This document shows, one piece after another, positions 24,333-31,830 of a DNA stretch of 64,000 nt. The position numbers and the translations under genes were made by a program. The notes beneath the pieces were generated by a model. It was not told the origin of the DNA. It searched no databases and worked only from the letters and a program-made list of their open reading frames with translations. Numbering within the stretch: position 1 is the first letter of the stretch; each line of letters begins with the position of its first letter. Origin of the DNA: Bacteroidetes bacterium 43-93 (lineage in GTDB: Bacteria; Bacteroidota; Bacteroidia; Chitinophagales; Chitinophagaceae); NCBI GenBank assembly GCA_001897855.1, contig MKUO01000018.1:467693-531692 (forward strand), read 5' to 3'.

Positions 24333-25096
24333 GCCGCCGCTATTATATATGGACCATAGTTTTGGTATTGATTTCGTTTGGCAGCTATGCGCAACAGCAA
24401 AGCCGCAAGCTGGTAAATGAAGGCAATAGACTATACCAGCAAAAAAAGTACAAGGAAGCCGCTGCTGATTATCAGAAAGCCTTAAGCAAGAATCCAACCT
24501 ATACGCCGGGTATCTTCAATCTGGGCAATGCCTTATACCAGCAGAAGCAATATGATGCCGCACGCAAGGCGCTCGAAAATACCGTAAAGCTGGATACCAA
24601 TAAACTGGGCAAGAGTGCAGCCAACTATAATATAGGCAATACTTATATGGCCGAACAAAAATGGGAGGATGCAATAGACGCCTATAAGAAGACATTACGG
24701 GCTAACCCCCAGGATGCTGACGCTAAATATAACCTAAGCTATGCACAACAAATGCTGAAAAAGCAACAGCAAAATGGAGGCGGCAAGAACGATAAAAACA
24801 ACAAGGATAAAAAAGACGATAAGAACAAGGACAATAAGGATAATAAAGACAACAAGGATAAAAACAACAAAGACCAGAAAGATAAAGACAATAAAGATCA
24901 GGATAAGAACGGGCAGGACAACAAGGATAAAGACAATAAAGACCAGGACAATAAACATCCGGAACCACAGCCAAGTAAGCTTACACAAAAGCAGGCCGAG
25001 CAATTATTAAATGCATTGCAGCAGGAAGAAAAGAAGCTGCAGGATAAACATAAAAAGGAACAGGGTGTACCCATCAAAGTTGATAAAGATTGGTAA
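24329..25096 (+). CDS. batC: BatC-like TPR protein with K/D/N-rich tail
   Basis: 255 aa. Signal peptide to about residue 21 (SYAQQQ). TPR repeats cover about 26-140 (EGNRLYQQKKYKEAAADYQKAL, FNLGNALYQQKQYDAARKAL, NIGNTYMAEQKWEDAIDAYKKTL). Residues 150-210 are a low-complexity run made almost only of Lys, Asp, Asn and Gln, followed by a Gln/Glu/Lys-rich C-terminus. It overlaps batB by 4 nt. BatC normally forms a complex with BatB and BatA through its TPRs. No BatD follows; a terminator comes 21 nt after the stop. Confidence 0.9.
   Translation: MSRRYYIWTIVLVLISFGSYAQQQSRKLVNEGNRLYQQKKYKEAAADYQKALSKNPTYTPGIFNLGNALYQQKQYDAARKALENTVKLDTNKLGKSAANYNIGNTYMAEQKWEDAIDAYKKTLRANPQDADAKYNLSYAQQMLKKQQQNGGGKNDKNNKDKKDDKNKDNKDNKDNKDKNNKDQKDKDNKDQDKNGQDNKDKDNKDQDNKHPEPQPSKLTQKQAEQLLNALQQEEKKLQDKHKKEQGVPIKVDKDW
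24774..24958 (+). repeat. Low-complexity coding repeat in batC
   Basis: Purine-rich imperfect repeats encoding K-D-N/K-D-Q units (aaggataa, aaagacaat, aacaaggat variants). The repeat phase follows codon triplets, so it can expand or contract without frameshift. It is not CRISPR-like: the units are short and there are no spacers. Confidence 0.8.
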
Positions 25097-25116
25097 GCAC
25101 ATGATAACAAGATCAT

Positions 25117-25150
25117 CAAAACAGTGAACAATATATGTTCACTGTTTTTG
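25117..25150 (+). terminator. Terminator of batB-batC
   Basis: Ten-bp stem ACAGTGAACA/TGTTCACTGT (25121-25145), flanked by A-run and T-run, loop ATATA. Both flanks would also allow reverse-strand termination, but no gene faces it. Confidence 0.88.
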
Positions 25151-25323
25151 TTTGCATACACATTCTAAAGCGATGCTGTTAGCTCTTAATAACATTTACT
25201 CCGTTTATCGAAACTGTTTTATGGTGCTATAGGTTGTCAACATCTTTTCAACACAGCTGAAAATTTTTAAAAAATATTTGCAAGATTTTTTTTTAGTAGA
25301 AGAATTTCTTTTTAATATTGTGT

Positions 25324-25392
25324 TAAGGATTGTACTTACTAACCCATCCTTTATAGAGCCCGGAGGTCCACAACACCTACCGGGTTTTTTCT
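25324..25392 (+). ncRNA. Candidate small RNA between batC and the pseudouridine synthase gene
   Basis: A predicted ~70-nt transcript from the -7-like TAATATTG at 25313. First stem-loop: AAGGAT (25325-25330) with ATCCTT (25346-25351), enclosing a 15-nt loop. Second: the terminator CCCGG/CCGGG with inner AGGT/ACCT and a 7-nt loop, then six T. The segment TACTTACTAACCCAT (25333-25347, mostly loop) is exactly complementary to 7446-7460 in the other candidate RNA. No known family recognised. Confidence 0.45.
25359..25392 (+). terminator. Terminator of the candidate small RNA
   Basis: CCCGG (25359-25363) pairs with CCGGG (25380-25384); inner AGGT (25364-25367) pairs with ACCT (25375-25378) leaving one bulged A; TTTTTT follows. 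A well-formed intrinsic terminator located upstream of, not after, an annotated gene. Confidence 0.75.
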
Positions 25393-25441
25393 TTCCCTTT
25401 AAAAACCTTTACCACAGCAGCTTTCAGGCGATGATAATTTT

Positions 25442-26029
25442 ATGATGCTACAATACTACATCTTTTATAAGCCCTACGAAGTGCTTTCGCAGTTTTCACC
25501 CGAAGGCGATAAAAAGACCTTAGCGCATTATTTATCTCATCTTGCAAAGGATATTTATCCTGTTGGCCGGCTCGATTATGATAGCGAAGGTTTACTCTTA
25601 CTAACCAATGATAAAGCACTAACACATCAGTTACTCGAACCATCGTTTGCACATCAGCGTACTTATTATGTTCAGGTAGAAGGCAACATCACCGACGATG
25701 CTATTACACAATTAAGCAAAGGTGTTATCATTAACATCAATGGTAAGCAACACAAAACAAAACCTGCTATTGCAAAAAGAATAGTAGAACCATCTTTACC
25801 CGAACGTAATCCTCCTATACGTTATCGAAAGAATATTCCTACCTCATGGATATCATTAACGTTAACAGAAGGAAAAAACAGGCAGGTAAGAAGAATGACT
25901 GCGGCAGTAAATTTTCCAACATTACGTTTGGTACGTTATAGCATTGGTAAAGTAACAATAGGTAATATGCAACCGGGAGATGTTATAGAGTTAGATAAAA
26001 ATATCCGACAGCTATTATTGGTTAAATGA
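25442..26029 (+). CDS. rRNA pseudouridine synthase, RsuA/RluE type
   Basis: 195 aa. The catalytic motif is VGRLDYDSEGLLLLTND with nucleophile Asp45; the C-terminal region GKNRQVRRM is also family-typical. The N-terminal S4 RNA-binding domain of RsuA/RluB is missing, as in RluE, which modifies 23S rRNA U2457 in E. coli; the target here is inferred. The start is ATGATG: the -7-like TAATTTTA overlaps the first ATG, which favours 25445 as the start. An A/T-rich third-position bias compared with the neighbouring obgE is visible by eye. Confidence 0.9.
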   Translation: MMLQYYIFYKPYEVLSQFSPEGDKKTLAHYLSHLAKDIYPVGRLDYDSEGLLLLTNDKALTHQLLEPSFAHQRTYYVQVEGNITDDAITQLSKGVIININGKQHKTKPAIAKRIVEPSLPERNPPIRYRKNIPTSWISLTLTEGKNRQVRRMTAAVNFPTLRLVRYSIGKVTIGNMQPGDVIELDKNIRQLLLVK

Positions 26030-26147
26030 ACCTGTTATAAGCGCGAATATTAAGACGGTTTTAATTATCAATACATTATTTCTTTAATTTATTGCTGTAT
26101 TTTCCGGTTTATTGGTATAGTTTTCTTAGGGTTTAGAAAGCGTTACT

Positions 26148-26155
26148 TATTTTTG
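26148..26155 (+). promoter_or_regulatory. -7 promoter element for adk-obgE
   Basis: TATTTTTG matches TAnnTTTG; the predicted start is about 20 nt upstream of the adk ATG. Confidence 0.4.
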
Positions 26156-26179
26156 TGCCGTTAAGATCATTTACTATTT

Positions 26180-26761
26180 ATGTTCAATTTGATTTTGTTT
26201 GGCCCTCCCGGTAGCGGCAAGGGTACTCAGTCTGCCAATATTGTTCAGGCTTATCACCTGCAGCATATATCTACAGGCGACCTGTTACGCAGCGAAGTGA
26301 GCCGTCAGACTCCGCTTGGTGTAGATGCGCAAAAGTATATGGATCAGGGGCTGCTGGTACCGGATGAAGTGGTAATAGGCATGATCAGCAACAAGATCGA
26401 TGAAAACCCCGACGCCCGCGGTTTCATATTCGATGGTTTCCCGCGCACCCGTGCACAGGCCGAAGCCCTGGACAAACTGCTGGAATTGAAAAAAACGCAG
26501 ATACACCTGGTATTGGCGCTGGAAGTTCCCGAAGAAGACCTGATCAAGCGTCTTGTAGGCCGTGGTGCTACCAGTGGTCGCAGCGACGATACCGAAGAGG
26601 TGATCACAAAACGTATTAAAGAATACCATGCTAAAACAGAACCTGTAGCTGGTTATTATCACGCATTTGGCAAGCTGCAACGTCTGAAAGGTGACAACAC
26701 TATAGAAGACACTTTTAAACTGCTTTCTGCTGAGATAGAAAAACACCTGCAACCAGCCTAG
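26180..26761 (+). CDS. adk: Adenylate kinase
   Basis: Catalyses ATP + AMP to 2 ADP. 193 aa, with the P-loop GPPGSGKGT at about 8-16, the AMP-binding STGDLLR and GFPRTRAQA motifs, and a short LID (no zinc fingers; residues near [12 protein letters not shown]), as in short-type bacterial enzymes. The stop TAG shares its last base with the GTG start of obgE, so the two are translationally coupled. Confidence 0.96.
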   Translation: MFNLILFGPPGSGKGTQSANIVQAYHLQHISTGDLLRSEVSRQTPLGVDAQKYMDQGLLVPDEVVIGMISNKIDENPDARGFIFDGFPRTRAQAEALDKLLELKKTQIHLVLALEVPEEDLIKRLVGRGATSGRSDDTEEVITKRIKEYHAKTEPVAGYYHAFGKLQRLKGDNTIEDTFKLLSAEIEKHLQPA

Positions 26762-27756
26762 TGGAGAAAGGAAATTTTGTTGATTATATAAGGGTATTCT
26801 GCCGTTCCGGTAAAGGCGGGGCGGGCAGCCGCCATTTCGCGCGTACCAAGTTCAACCCCAAAGCCGGTCCTGATGGTGGCGATGGTGGCCGCGGTGGCCA
26901 TATCATACTGCGCGGCAATGCCCAGTTATGGACCTTGCTTCACCTACGCTATCATAAGAATGTACTGGCCGAAAGTGGAGAGAATGGCAGCGCCAGCAAC
27001 TGTACCGGTAAAAACGGTGCTGACATTATTATAGAAGTACCACTGGGTACTATAGCCCGCGATGAGGAAACGGATGAGATAGAAGCGGAGATACTGGAAG
27101 ATGGCCAGGAAGTGATATGGGTGCGTGGTGGCCGTGGCGGCCTGGGCAACAGCAATTTTGCAACAGCTACCAACCAGGCACCTGAATATGCACAACCTGG
27201 TGAAGAAGGATCTGAAGGCTGGAAATACCTGGAGCTGAAAGTTTTGGCAGATGTAGGACTGGTAGGTTTCCCTAATGCCGGTAAGTCCACTCTGTTATCT
27301 ACCATCAGCGCTGCCAGGCCCAAAATTGCCGACTATGCGTTTACTACGCTTACGCCGCAATTAGGCATCGTTCCTTACCGCGATAATAAATCTTTCTGCG
27401 TAGCAGATCTTCCTGGTATTATAGAAGGTGCTGCTGAAGGCAAGGGTCTTGGACACAGGTTCCTACGTCATATCGAGCGTAACTCTGTGTTACTTTTCCT
27501 GATACCTGCGGATAGTGCAGATCATGCAAAGGAATTCGCCATCCTCTATAATGAGCTGGAACAATACAACCCGGAGCTGCTGCACAAAAAAATGCTCATT
27601 GCCGTTAGTAAGAGCGATATGCTCGATGATGAACTGAAGCATGCTATCAGTGAAACGCTGCCTGCAGATATACCGCACCTGTTCATATCATCAGTATCTA
27701 ACACAGGCATACAAGAATTAAAGGACGAATTGTGGAAGGCATTGACAGAAGAATAA
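26761..27756 (+). CDS. obgE: GTPase Obg
   Basis: Ribosome-associated GTPase in late 50S assembly and stress control; 331 aa. The glycine-rich Obg fold occupies about 1-158 ([41 protein letters not shown]). The G domain has G1 GFPNAGKS (169-176), the FTTLTPQLG switch, DLPGIIEGA and SKSD. The start is GTG 26761, overlapping the adk stop (TAGTG). It lacks the variable C-terminal extension of E. coli ObgE. A rhodanese gene overlaps its 3' end. Confidence 0.96.
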   Translation: MEKGNFVDYIRVFCRSGKGGAGSRHFARTKFNPKAGPDGGDGGRGGHIILRGNAQLWTLLHLRYHKNVLAESGENGSASNCTGKNGADIIIEVPLGTIARDEETDEIEAEILEDGQEVIWVRGGRGGLGNSNFATATNQAPEYAQPGEEGSEGWKYLELKVLADVGLVGFPNAGKSTLLSTISAARPKIADYAFTTLTPQLGIVPYRDNKSFCVADLPGIIEGAAEGKGLGHRFLRHIERNSVLLFLIPADSADHAKEFAILYNELEQYNPELLHKKMLIAVSKSDMLDDELKHAISETLPADIPHLFISSVSNTGIQELKDELWKALTEE

Positions 27757-28055
27757 CCGTCAGGAATATAACGGCATTGGAATTAAAAGAATGGATGAGC
27801 GTAGAACGCTCATTTGTTTTAATAGACGTACGCGAAGCCTGGGAAAGAGAGGTGTATAACATCGGGGGCATTCACATACCATTGTCTGAAGTATTAGAGC
27901 GCCTTCATGAAATACCCGTAGATATAGCCACGGTTATCTATTGCGAAAAGGGTATACGTAGTTCCATTATCATTCAGCGACTGCAGAATCTAGGTTTCCA
28001 TAACCTGTATAACCTATCAGGGGGAATAGCTGCATGGAAAGCAGGACTTAATTAA
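27732..28055 (+). CDS. Rhodanese-like domain protein
   Basis: 107 aa, single rhodanese domain. The active-site loop is CEKGIRS with Cys71, and the [22 protein letters not shown] motif precedes it. Likely a cytoplasmic sulfur carrier or persulfide transferase. The best start is GTG 27732, which overlaps the obgE end by 25 nt; a TTG at 27780 would shorten it by 16 residues. Cotranscribed with adk-obgE. Confidence 0.85.
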   Translation: MEGIDRRITVRNITALELKEWMSVERSFVLIDVREAWEREVYNIGGIHIPLSEVLERLHEIPVDIATVIYCEKGIRSSIIIQRLQNLGFHNLYNLSGGIAAWKAGLN

Positions 28056-28143
28056 TAGAGTTGATCATTGGGGTACGATATTTTCACAAACAATTATAGT
28101 ATCCACTCTGTAATATTGCATATCTAATAAAACATATACTACG

Positions 28144-29874
28144 ATGCGCGAAGTGTTCACCAAAATAGAGAAGAAACCAAGGACTTTCCTTCATGAAGAT
28201 TTTAAGGTTACCACCTGGGATGCATTGCAACCCTATTTCGAAGGGCTGAAAGGCAGGGAGATCAACAATAAAGAAGAACTGATAAAATGGCTGGATAACA
28301 TCAGCGAGCTGGAAGCTGTTATTAGTGAAGATGCCTGCTGGCGCCAGATCAATATGACCTGCGATACTACCAACCCGGCATACGAAGAGGCCTTCACTTA
28401 TTTCTGTATGGAGATAGAGCCTAAAATGAAGCCTTATTTCTTTGATCTGAACAATAAGCTGCTGGCCAGCCCTTATATAAAAGAACTGGATAAGAATGTA
28501 TTCTTCCCATACCTGCGCAGTGTAGAAAATTCTGTAAAGCTATACCGCGAAGAGAATGTAGCCATACAAGCCGATCTTAGCCTGCTGGCACAGCAGTACG
28601 GTGTTATCTCGGGTAAGATGACCATCACACACGATGGTAAAGAATACACACTGCAGCAGGCTGCACGTTTCTTACAGAATCCTGATCGCAAACTGCGCGA
28701 AGAGATATTCAACAAGATAGCAGAACGCAGGCTACAGGATAAAGACGCCTTGAACGACCTGTTTAATAAGCTGCTGGAAAAACGCCAGCAGGTAGCCAAA
28801 AATGCAGGCTTCGATAACTACAGGGATTATAAATTCCGTGAGCTGGGCCGTTTCGATTATACTCCGGAAGATTGCTTCGCTTTTCATAATGCAGTAAGGG
28901 AGCATATTGTACCATTGCATAAAATGCTGGTAGAAAATCGCCGCAAACGTTTGGGCCTTGATGTTATGCGTCCATGGGACGGTGATGCGGAGCCGGTAGG
29001 TGTACAGCCCTTGCATCCTTTCGAAACAGGAAAGGAACTGTCTGATAAGGCAATATCCGTTTTCAACCGCCTCGGGTCTTATTTCAGTGGTTGTTTGAAC
29101 ACTATGGTTAGCATGAACCGTATGGACCTGGAAAGCCGCATCGGTAAAGCACCGGGTGGATATAATTGTCCGTTGGCAGAAACAGGTGTTCCGTTCATCT
29201 TCATGAATGCAGCAGGTACTATTGGCGATGTCATCACTATGATGCACGAAGGTGGCCATGCGGTTCATTCCTTCCTGTCTCATCCTTTGGAACTTTCTTC
29301 TTTTAAGGAATATCCTATGGAAATAGCAGAGTTGGCAAGCATGAGCATGGAGCTCTTCTCTATGGAGCACTGGGATATCTTCTTCAAAGACGAAAGCGAA
29401 CTGCATCGTGCGCAATTAGAAGAACTGGAACGCATCATCAGCGTACTGCCTTGGATAGCAACGATAGATAAATACCAGCATTGGTTATATACCCATCCCG
29501 GCCATACCAATGAAGAGCGCAGCACAGAATGGTTGAAGATATTGAACGAGTTCTCCACCGGTATTACTGATTGGAGCGGCTTTGAAGAATACCGTGCTAA
29601 CTTCTGGCAAAAACAACTGCACCTGTACGAGGTACCATTCTACTATATAGAATACGGTATTGCACAACTGGGTGCCATAGCCATGTGGCGCCAATACCGT
29701 GGCAATAAGGAACAGGCTTTGGAAAACTATAAAAGCGCATTAAGCCTTGGCTATACCAAAACACTGAAAGAGCTATACGCAACTGCAGGTATTAAATTCG
29801 ATTTCTCACCGGCCTATGTTGCAGAACTGGGCACGTTCGTAAAAGAACGTTTGGTTGAAATGGGATTAAAATAA
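28144..29874 (+). CDS. M3 family metallopeptidase (oligoendopeptidase F-like)
   Basis: 576 aa, no signal peptide, so cytoplasmic oligopeptide degradation is expected. The zinc site HEGGHAVH is at 368-375 (HExxH), with the downstream helix carrying MEIAELASMSMEL whose Glu gives the third ligand. The preceding FMNAAGTIGDVITMMHEGGH region is typical of the M3 family. Monocistronic, closed by the terminator at 29893. Confidence 0.92.
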   Translation: MREVFTKIEKKPRTFLHEDFKVTTWDALQPYFEGLKGREINNKEELIKWLDNISELEAVISEDACWRQINMTCDTTNPAYEEAFTYFCMEIEPKMKPYFFDLNNKLLASPYIKELDKNVFFPYLRSVENSVKLYREENVAIQADLSLLAQQYGVISGKMTITHDGKEYTLQQAARFLQNPDRKLREEIFNKIAERRLQDKDALNDLFNKLLEKRQQVAKNAGFDNYRDYKFRELGRFDYTPEDCFAFHNAVREHIVPLHKMLVENRRKRLGLDVMRPWDGDAEPVGVQPLHPFETGKELSDKAISVFNRLGSYFSGCLNTMVSMNRMDLESRIGKAPGGYNCPLAETGVPFIFMNAAGTIGDVITMMHEGGHAVHSFLSHPLELSSFKEYPMEIAELASMSMELFSMEHWDIFFKDESELHRAQLEELERIISVLPWIATIDKYQHWLYTHPGHTNEERSTEWLKILNEFSTGITDWSGFEEYRANFWQKQLHLYEVPFYYIEYGIAQLGAIAMWRQYRGNKEQALENYKSALSLGYTKTLKELYATAGIKFDFSPAYVAELGTFVKERLVEMGLK

Positions 29875-29892
29875 AAAGAACAACACTCTGCT

Positions 29893-29920
29893 AAAAAGGC
29901 GCCGATTGGCGCCTTTTTTT
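29893..29920. terminator. Bidirectional terminator
   Basis: AAAAAGGCGCC and GGCGCCTTTTTTT arms around GATT. It separates the convergent M3 peptidase and nucleotidyltransferase genes; its T-run contains the stop codon of the latter. Confidence 0.9.
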
Positions 29921-30632
29921 ATTCAAACAAATAAGCTGCTTTTTCTAAACTCTCCGGCTTACCCACGTCTATAAACACATTCCCTGTATGATCGTAGCCG
30001 CGCACAATGCGTTCTTTCGCAAAATGCAGGTACACATCTATCATAGAGAATTTACCGGTAAAAGGCATGGTGAATATTTCGGGAGACAGTACCTGTATAC
30101 CGCTGAAAGCAAAGGGTTGCATCCAGGTTACTTCCCTGCTTATCCTTTGCTGACCGGTATTATTATTGGTCCATCCACATAGTATCATATGTTCATCAAA
30201 CAATAGCTGCCGTGATGAGTCTCTTTTCATTACAGCCAAAGTAGCTATTGCATCATCCTCTCTATGTGCGGCTATCATACTGCCAAGATCCAGGGTGGTA
30301 AGTACATCTACATTCATCACTACAAAAGGTTCATCACCTTCAAAATAAGGTGCTGCTTTCAGAAGCCCACCACCTGTTTCCAATACCTCTTCCCTTTCGT
30401 CAGATATGGTTACCCAACTGCCAAACCCGTTATTATCATTGATCACCTGCTCTATCTGGTCTGCAAAATGGTGCACGTTTATTATTACATCTTCTATCCC
30501 AAATCGCTGCAGGTAGCGGATATTGAGCTCCAGCAGCGTCTTGCCGTTCACCTCGGCCAGTGCCTTGGGATGTTTATCTGTAAAGGGCTTTAGCCGCGTG
30601 CCTAAACCGGCTGCAAAAAGCATGGCTTTCAT
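29919..30632 (-). CDS. Nucleotidyltransferase (MurU/GlmU-N type)
   Basis: 237 aa, single NTP-transferase domain. The N-terminal pyrophosphorylase signature AAGLGTRLKPFTDKHPKAL is intact, with the metal-binding NVDVL (about 106-110) and FIDVGKPESL near the C-terminus. It would activate a sugar 1-phosphate; in MurU-type proteins this is N-acetylmuramate-1-P in cell wall recycling. The substrate is inferred, and mannose- or glucose-1-P enzymes of this size are possible. The gene is divergent from the PfkB kinase, with a repeat array between them. Confidence 0.85.
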   Translation of the reverse strand: MKAMLFAAGLGTRLKPFTDKHPKALAEVNGKTLLELNIRYLQRFGIEDVIINVHHFADQIEQVINDNNGFGSWVTISDEREEVLETGGGLLKAAPYFEGDEPFVVMNVDVLTTLDLGSMIAAHREDDAIATLAVMKRDSSRQLLFDEHMILCGWTNNNTGQQRISREVTWMQPFAFSGIQVLSPEIFTMPFTGKFSMIDVYLHFAKERIVRGYDHTGNVFIDVGKPESLEKAAYLFE

Positions 30633-30653
30633 GCGGCTAAGTTAAGGTTTGTT

Positions 30654-30716
30654 AGCAGATACTTGATGGGCGATGCTTGATTCCGGATCCTCGATCCGGG
30701 ATTCTGGATATTTGAC
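30654..30716 (-). repeat. Degenerate heptanucleotide array, left arm
   Basis: Nine consecutive 7-nt units in strict phase. On the minus strand all but one begin with ATC (ATCCAGA, ATCGAGG, ATCAAGC, ATCAAGT and others; the exception starts GTC). Bases 4-7 vary around A/C/G-A/G-G-N. No coding frame matches. It is in inverted orientation to the array at 30763-30804. Confidence 0.8.
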
Positions 30717-30762
30717 GCTTTATGCCGTAGTTGATCTCGTTTAGTTATAATCTCTCTCCGGT

Positions 30763-30804
30763 ATCAAAAATCGAGCATCAAATATCCAGCATCCAGTATC
30801 AAAA
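30763..30804 (+). repeat. Degenerate heptanucleotide array, right arm
   Basis: Six consecutive 7-nt units on the plus strand, every one starting with ATC (ATCAAAA, ATCGAGC, ATCAAAT, ATCCAGC, ATCCAGT, ATCAAAA). Same unit length and start as the left arm but opposite orientation, separated by about 46 nt. Confidence 0.8.
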
Positions 30805-30809
30805 ACCAC

Positions 30810-30817
30810 TACCTTTG
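30810..30817 (+). promoter_or_regulatory. -7 promoter element for PfkB kinase gene
   Basis: TACCTTTG matches TAnnTTTG and lies 24 nt before ATG 30842. The repeat array ends 5 nt upstream, occupying the position where a -33 element or regulator would bind. Confidence 0.5.
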
Positions 30818-30841
30818 TCCCGCTTAAAAATTATATTCGAT

Positions 30842-31768
30842 ATGTCTTTAATGATAGTAGGCACTATGGCCTTCGATGCTCTGGAAACTCCTTTTGGCAA
30901 GGTCGACCGCATTATCGGTGGTTCCGCAACTTATGCTGCATGGTCGGCTTCCAATTTTACCAATAATATCAAGCAGGTTTCCATTGTAGGTGGCGATTTC
31001 CCGCAGGAAGAAATGGATGCACTGGCTGCACGTGGTGTTGATATGGCAGGCGTAGATGTAGTGAAGGACGGCAAAAGCTTTTTTTGGAGTGGTCGCTATC
31101 ATATGGACATGAACACCCGTGATACGCTCGTTACTGATCTGAATGTACTGGCCGACTTCAACCCGCAACTGCCGGAAGACTATAAAGAATGTGATTTCGT
31201 AATGCTGGGCAACCTGGCTCCTGCTGTGCAGATCAGTGTAATGAACCAGCTGAAAACACGTCCGAAGCTGATCATCATGGATACGATGAACTTCTGGATG
31301 GACGTAGCTTTAGATGAACTGAAACAAGCTATCAGCATGGTAGATGTGCTGATGGTAAACGATAGCGAGGCCCGCCAATTGAGTGGTGAATTCTCACTGG
31401 TGAAAGCAGCCACCAAAATACAGGCTATGGGCCCTAAATACCTCATCATTAAAAAGGGTGAACACGGCGCGCTTTTATTCCATGGCAAGCATGTATTCTT
31501 TGCTCCCGCATTGCCATTGGAAGAAGTATTTGATCCAACCGGCGCAGGCGATACATTCGCAGGCGGTTTCATCGGCCATATAGCGCGTACAAAGGATATC
31601 TCTTTCGAGAACATGAAGACAGGTATCATTGTAGGTTCTGCGCTGGCTTCTTTCTGTGTAGAGAAATTTGGTCCTAACCGCATGAAGGAACTAACTGCAG
31701 ATGATATCGATGCCCGTATCGATGAATTTGTAGAACTGGTAAACTTCGATATCAGCATCATCAGCTAA
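30842..31768 (+). CDS. PfkB family carbohydrate/nucleoside kinase
   Basis: 308 aa from ATG 30842; an upstream in-frame start at 30731 would translate the repeat array and the -7 element, so it is rejected. The C-terminal ATP/catalytic motif is DPTGAGDTFAGGF with the catalytic Asp in GAGD; the N-terminal substrate region GGSATYAAWSASNF is of PfkB type. Ribokinase, adenosine kinase and fructokinase-like activities are all possible; the closest look is to the ribokinase/adenosine kinase-like group. Ends at a strong terminator. Confidence 0.9.
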   Translation: MSLMIVGTMAFDALETPFGKVDRIIGGSATYAAWSASNFTNNIKQVSIVGGDFPQEEMDALAARGVDMAGVDVVKDGKSFFWSGRYHMDMNTRDTLVTDLNVLADFNPQLPEDYKECDFVMLGNLAPAVQISVMNQLKTRPKLIIMDTMNFWMDVALDELKQAISMVDVLMVNDSEARQLSGEFSLVKAATKIQAMGPKYLIIKKGEHGALLFHGKHVFFAPALPLEEVFDPTGAGDTFAGGFIGHIARTKDISFENMKTGIIVGSALASFCVEKFGPNRMKELTADDIDARIDEFVELVNFDISIIS

Positions 31769-31786
31769 TATCAATCTTATAGAACT

Positions 31787-31820
31787 AAAAAGAGGTGATC
31801 CTATGATCACCTCTTTTTTT
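31787..31820. terminator. Bidirectional terminator
   Basis: Arms AAAAAGAGGTGATC and GATCACCTCTTTTTTT with loop CTAT, between the convergent PfkB kinase and recJ genes. Confidence 0.92.
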
Positions 31821-31830
31821 ATTCACCGGG

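Larger units (their letters stand above)
25097..25441 (+). other. Intergenic region between batC and pseudouridine synthase gene
   Basis: 345 nt. Contents in order: the batC terminator (25117-25150), about 160 nt of AT-rich sequence with no clear feature, a -7-like TAATATTG (25313-25320), a candidate small RNA with two stem-loops (25324-25392), and a TAATTTTA element (25435-25442) overlapping the first ATG of the next gene. Confidence 0.6.

Noticed and set aside
24774-24958. CRISPR-like repeat in batC.
   Set aside because: Units are short, in codon phase, without unique spacers of even length.
24723-25003. Hydrophobic antisense frames opposite the batC repeat (24723-24974 and 24734-25003).
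   Set aside because: They are the reverse complement of the K/D/N repeat (reading as Val/Leu/Ile/Phe or Tyr/Cys-rich strings), an artefact of the low-complexity tract.
30654-30804. CRISPR reading of the heptad arrays.
   Set aside because: Seven-nucleotide units run without spacers; CRISPR repeats are 20-50 nt with spacers.
30731-31768. Longer start for the PfkB kinase gene.
   Set aside because: It would translate the heptanucleotide array and the -7 element; the ATG at 30842 gives a normal PfkB start.
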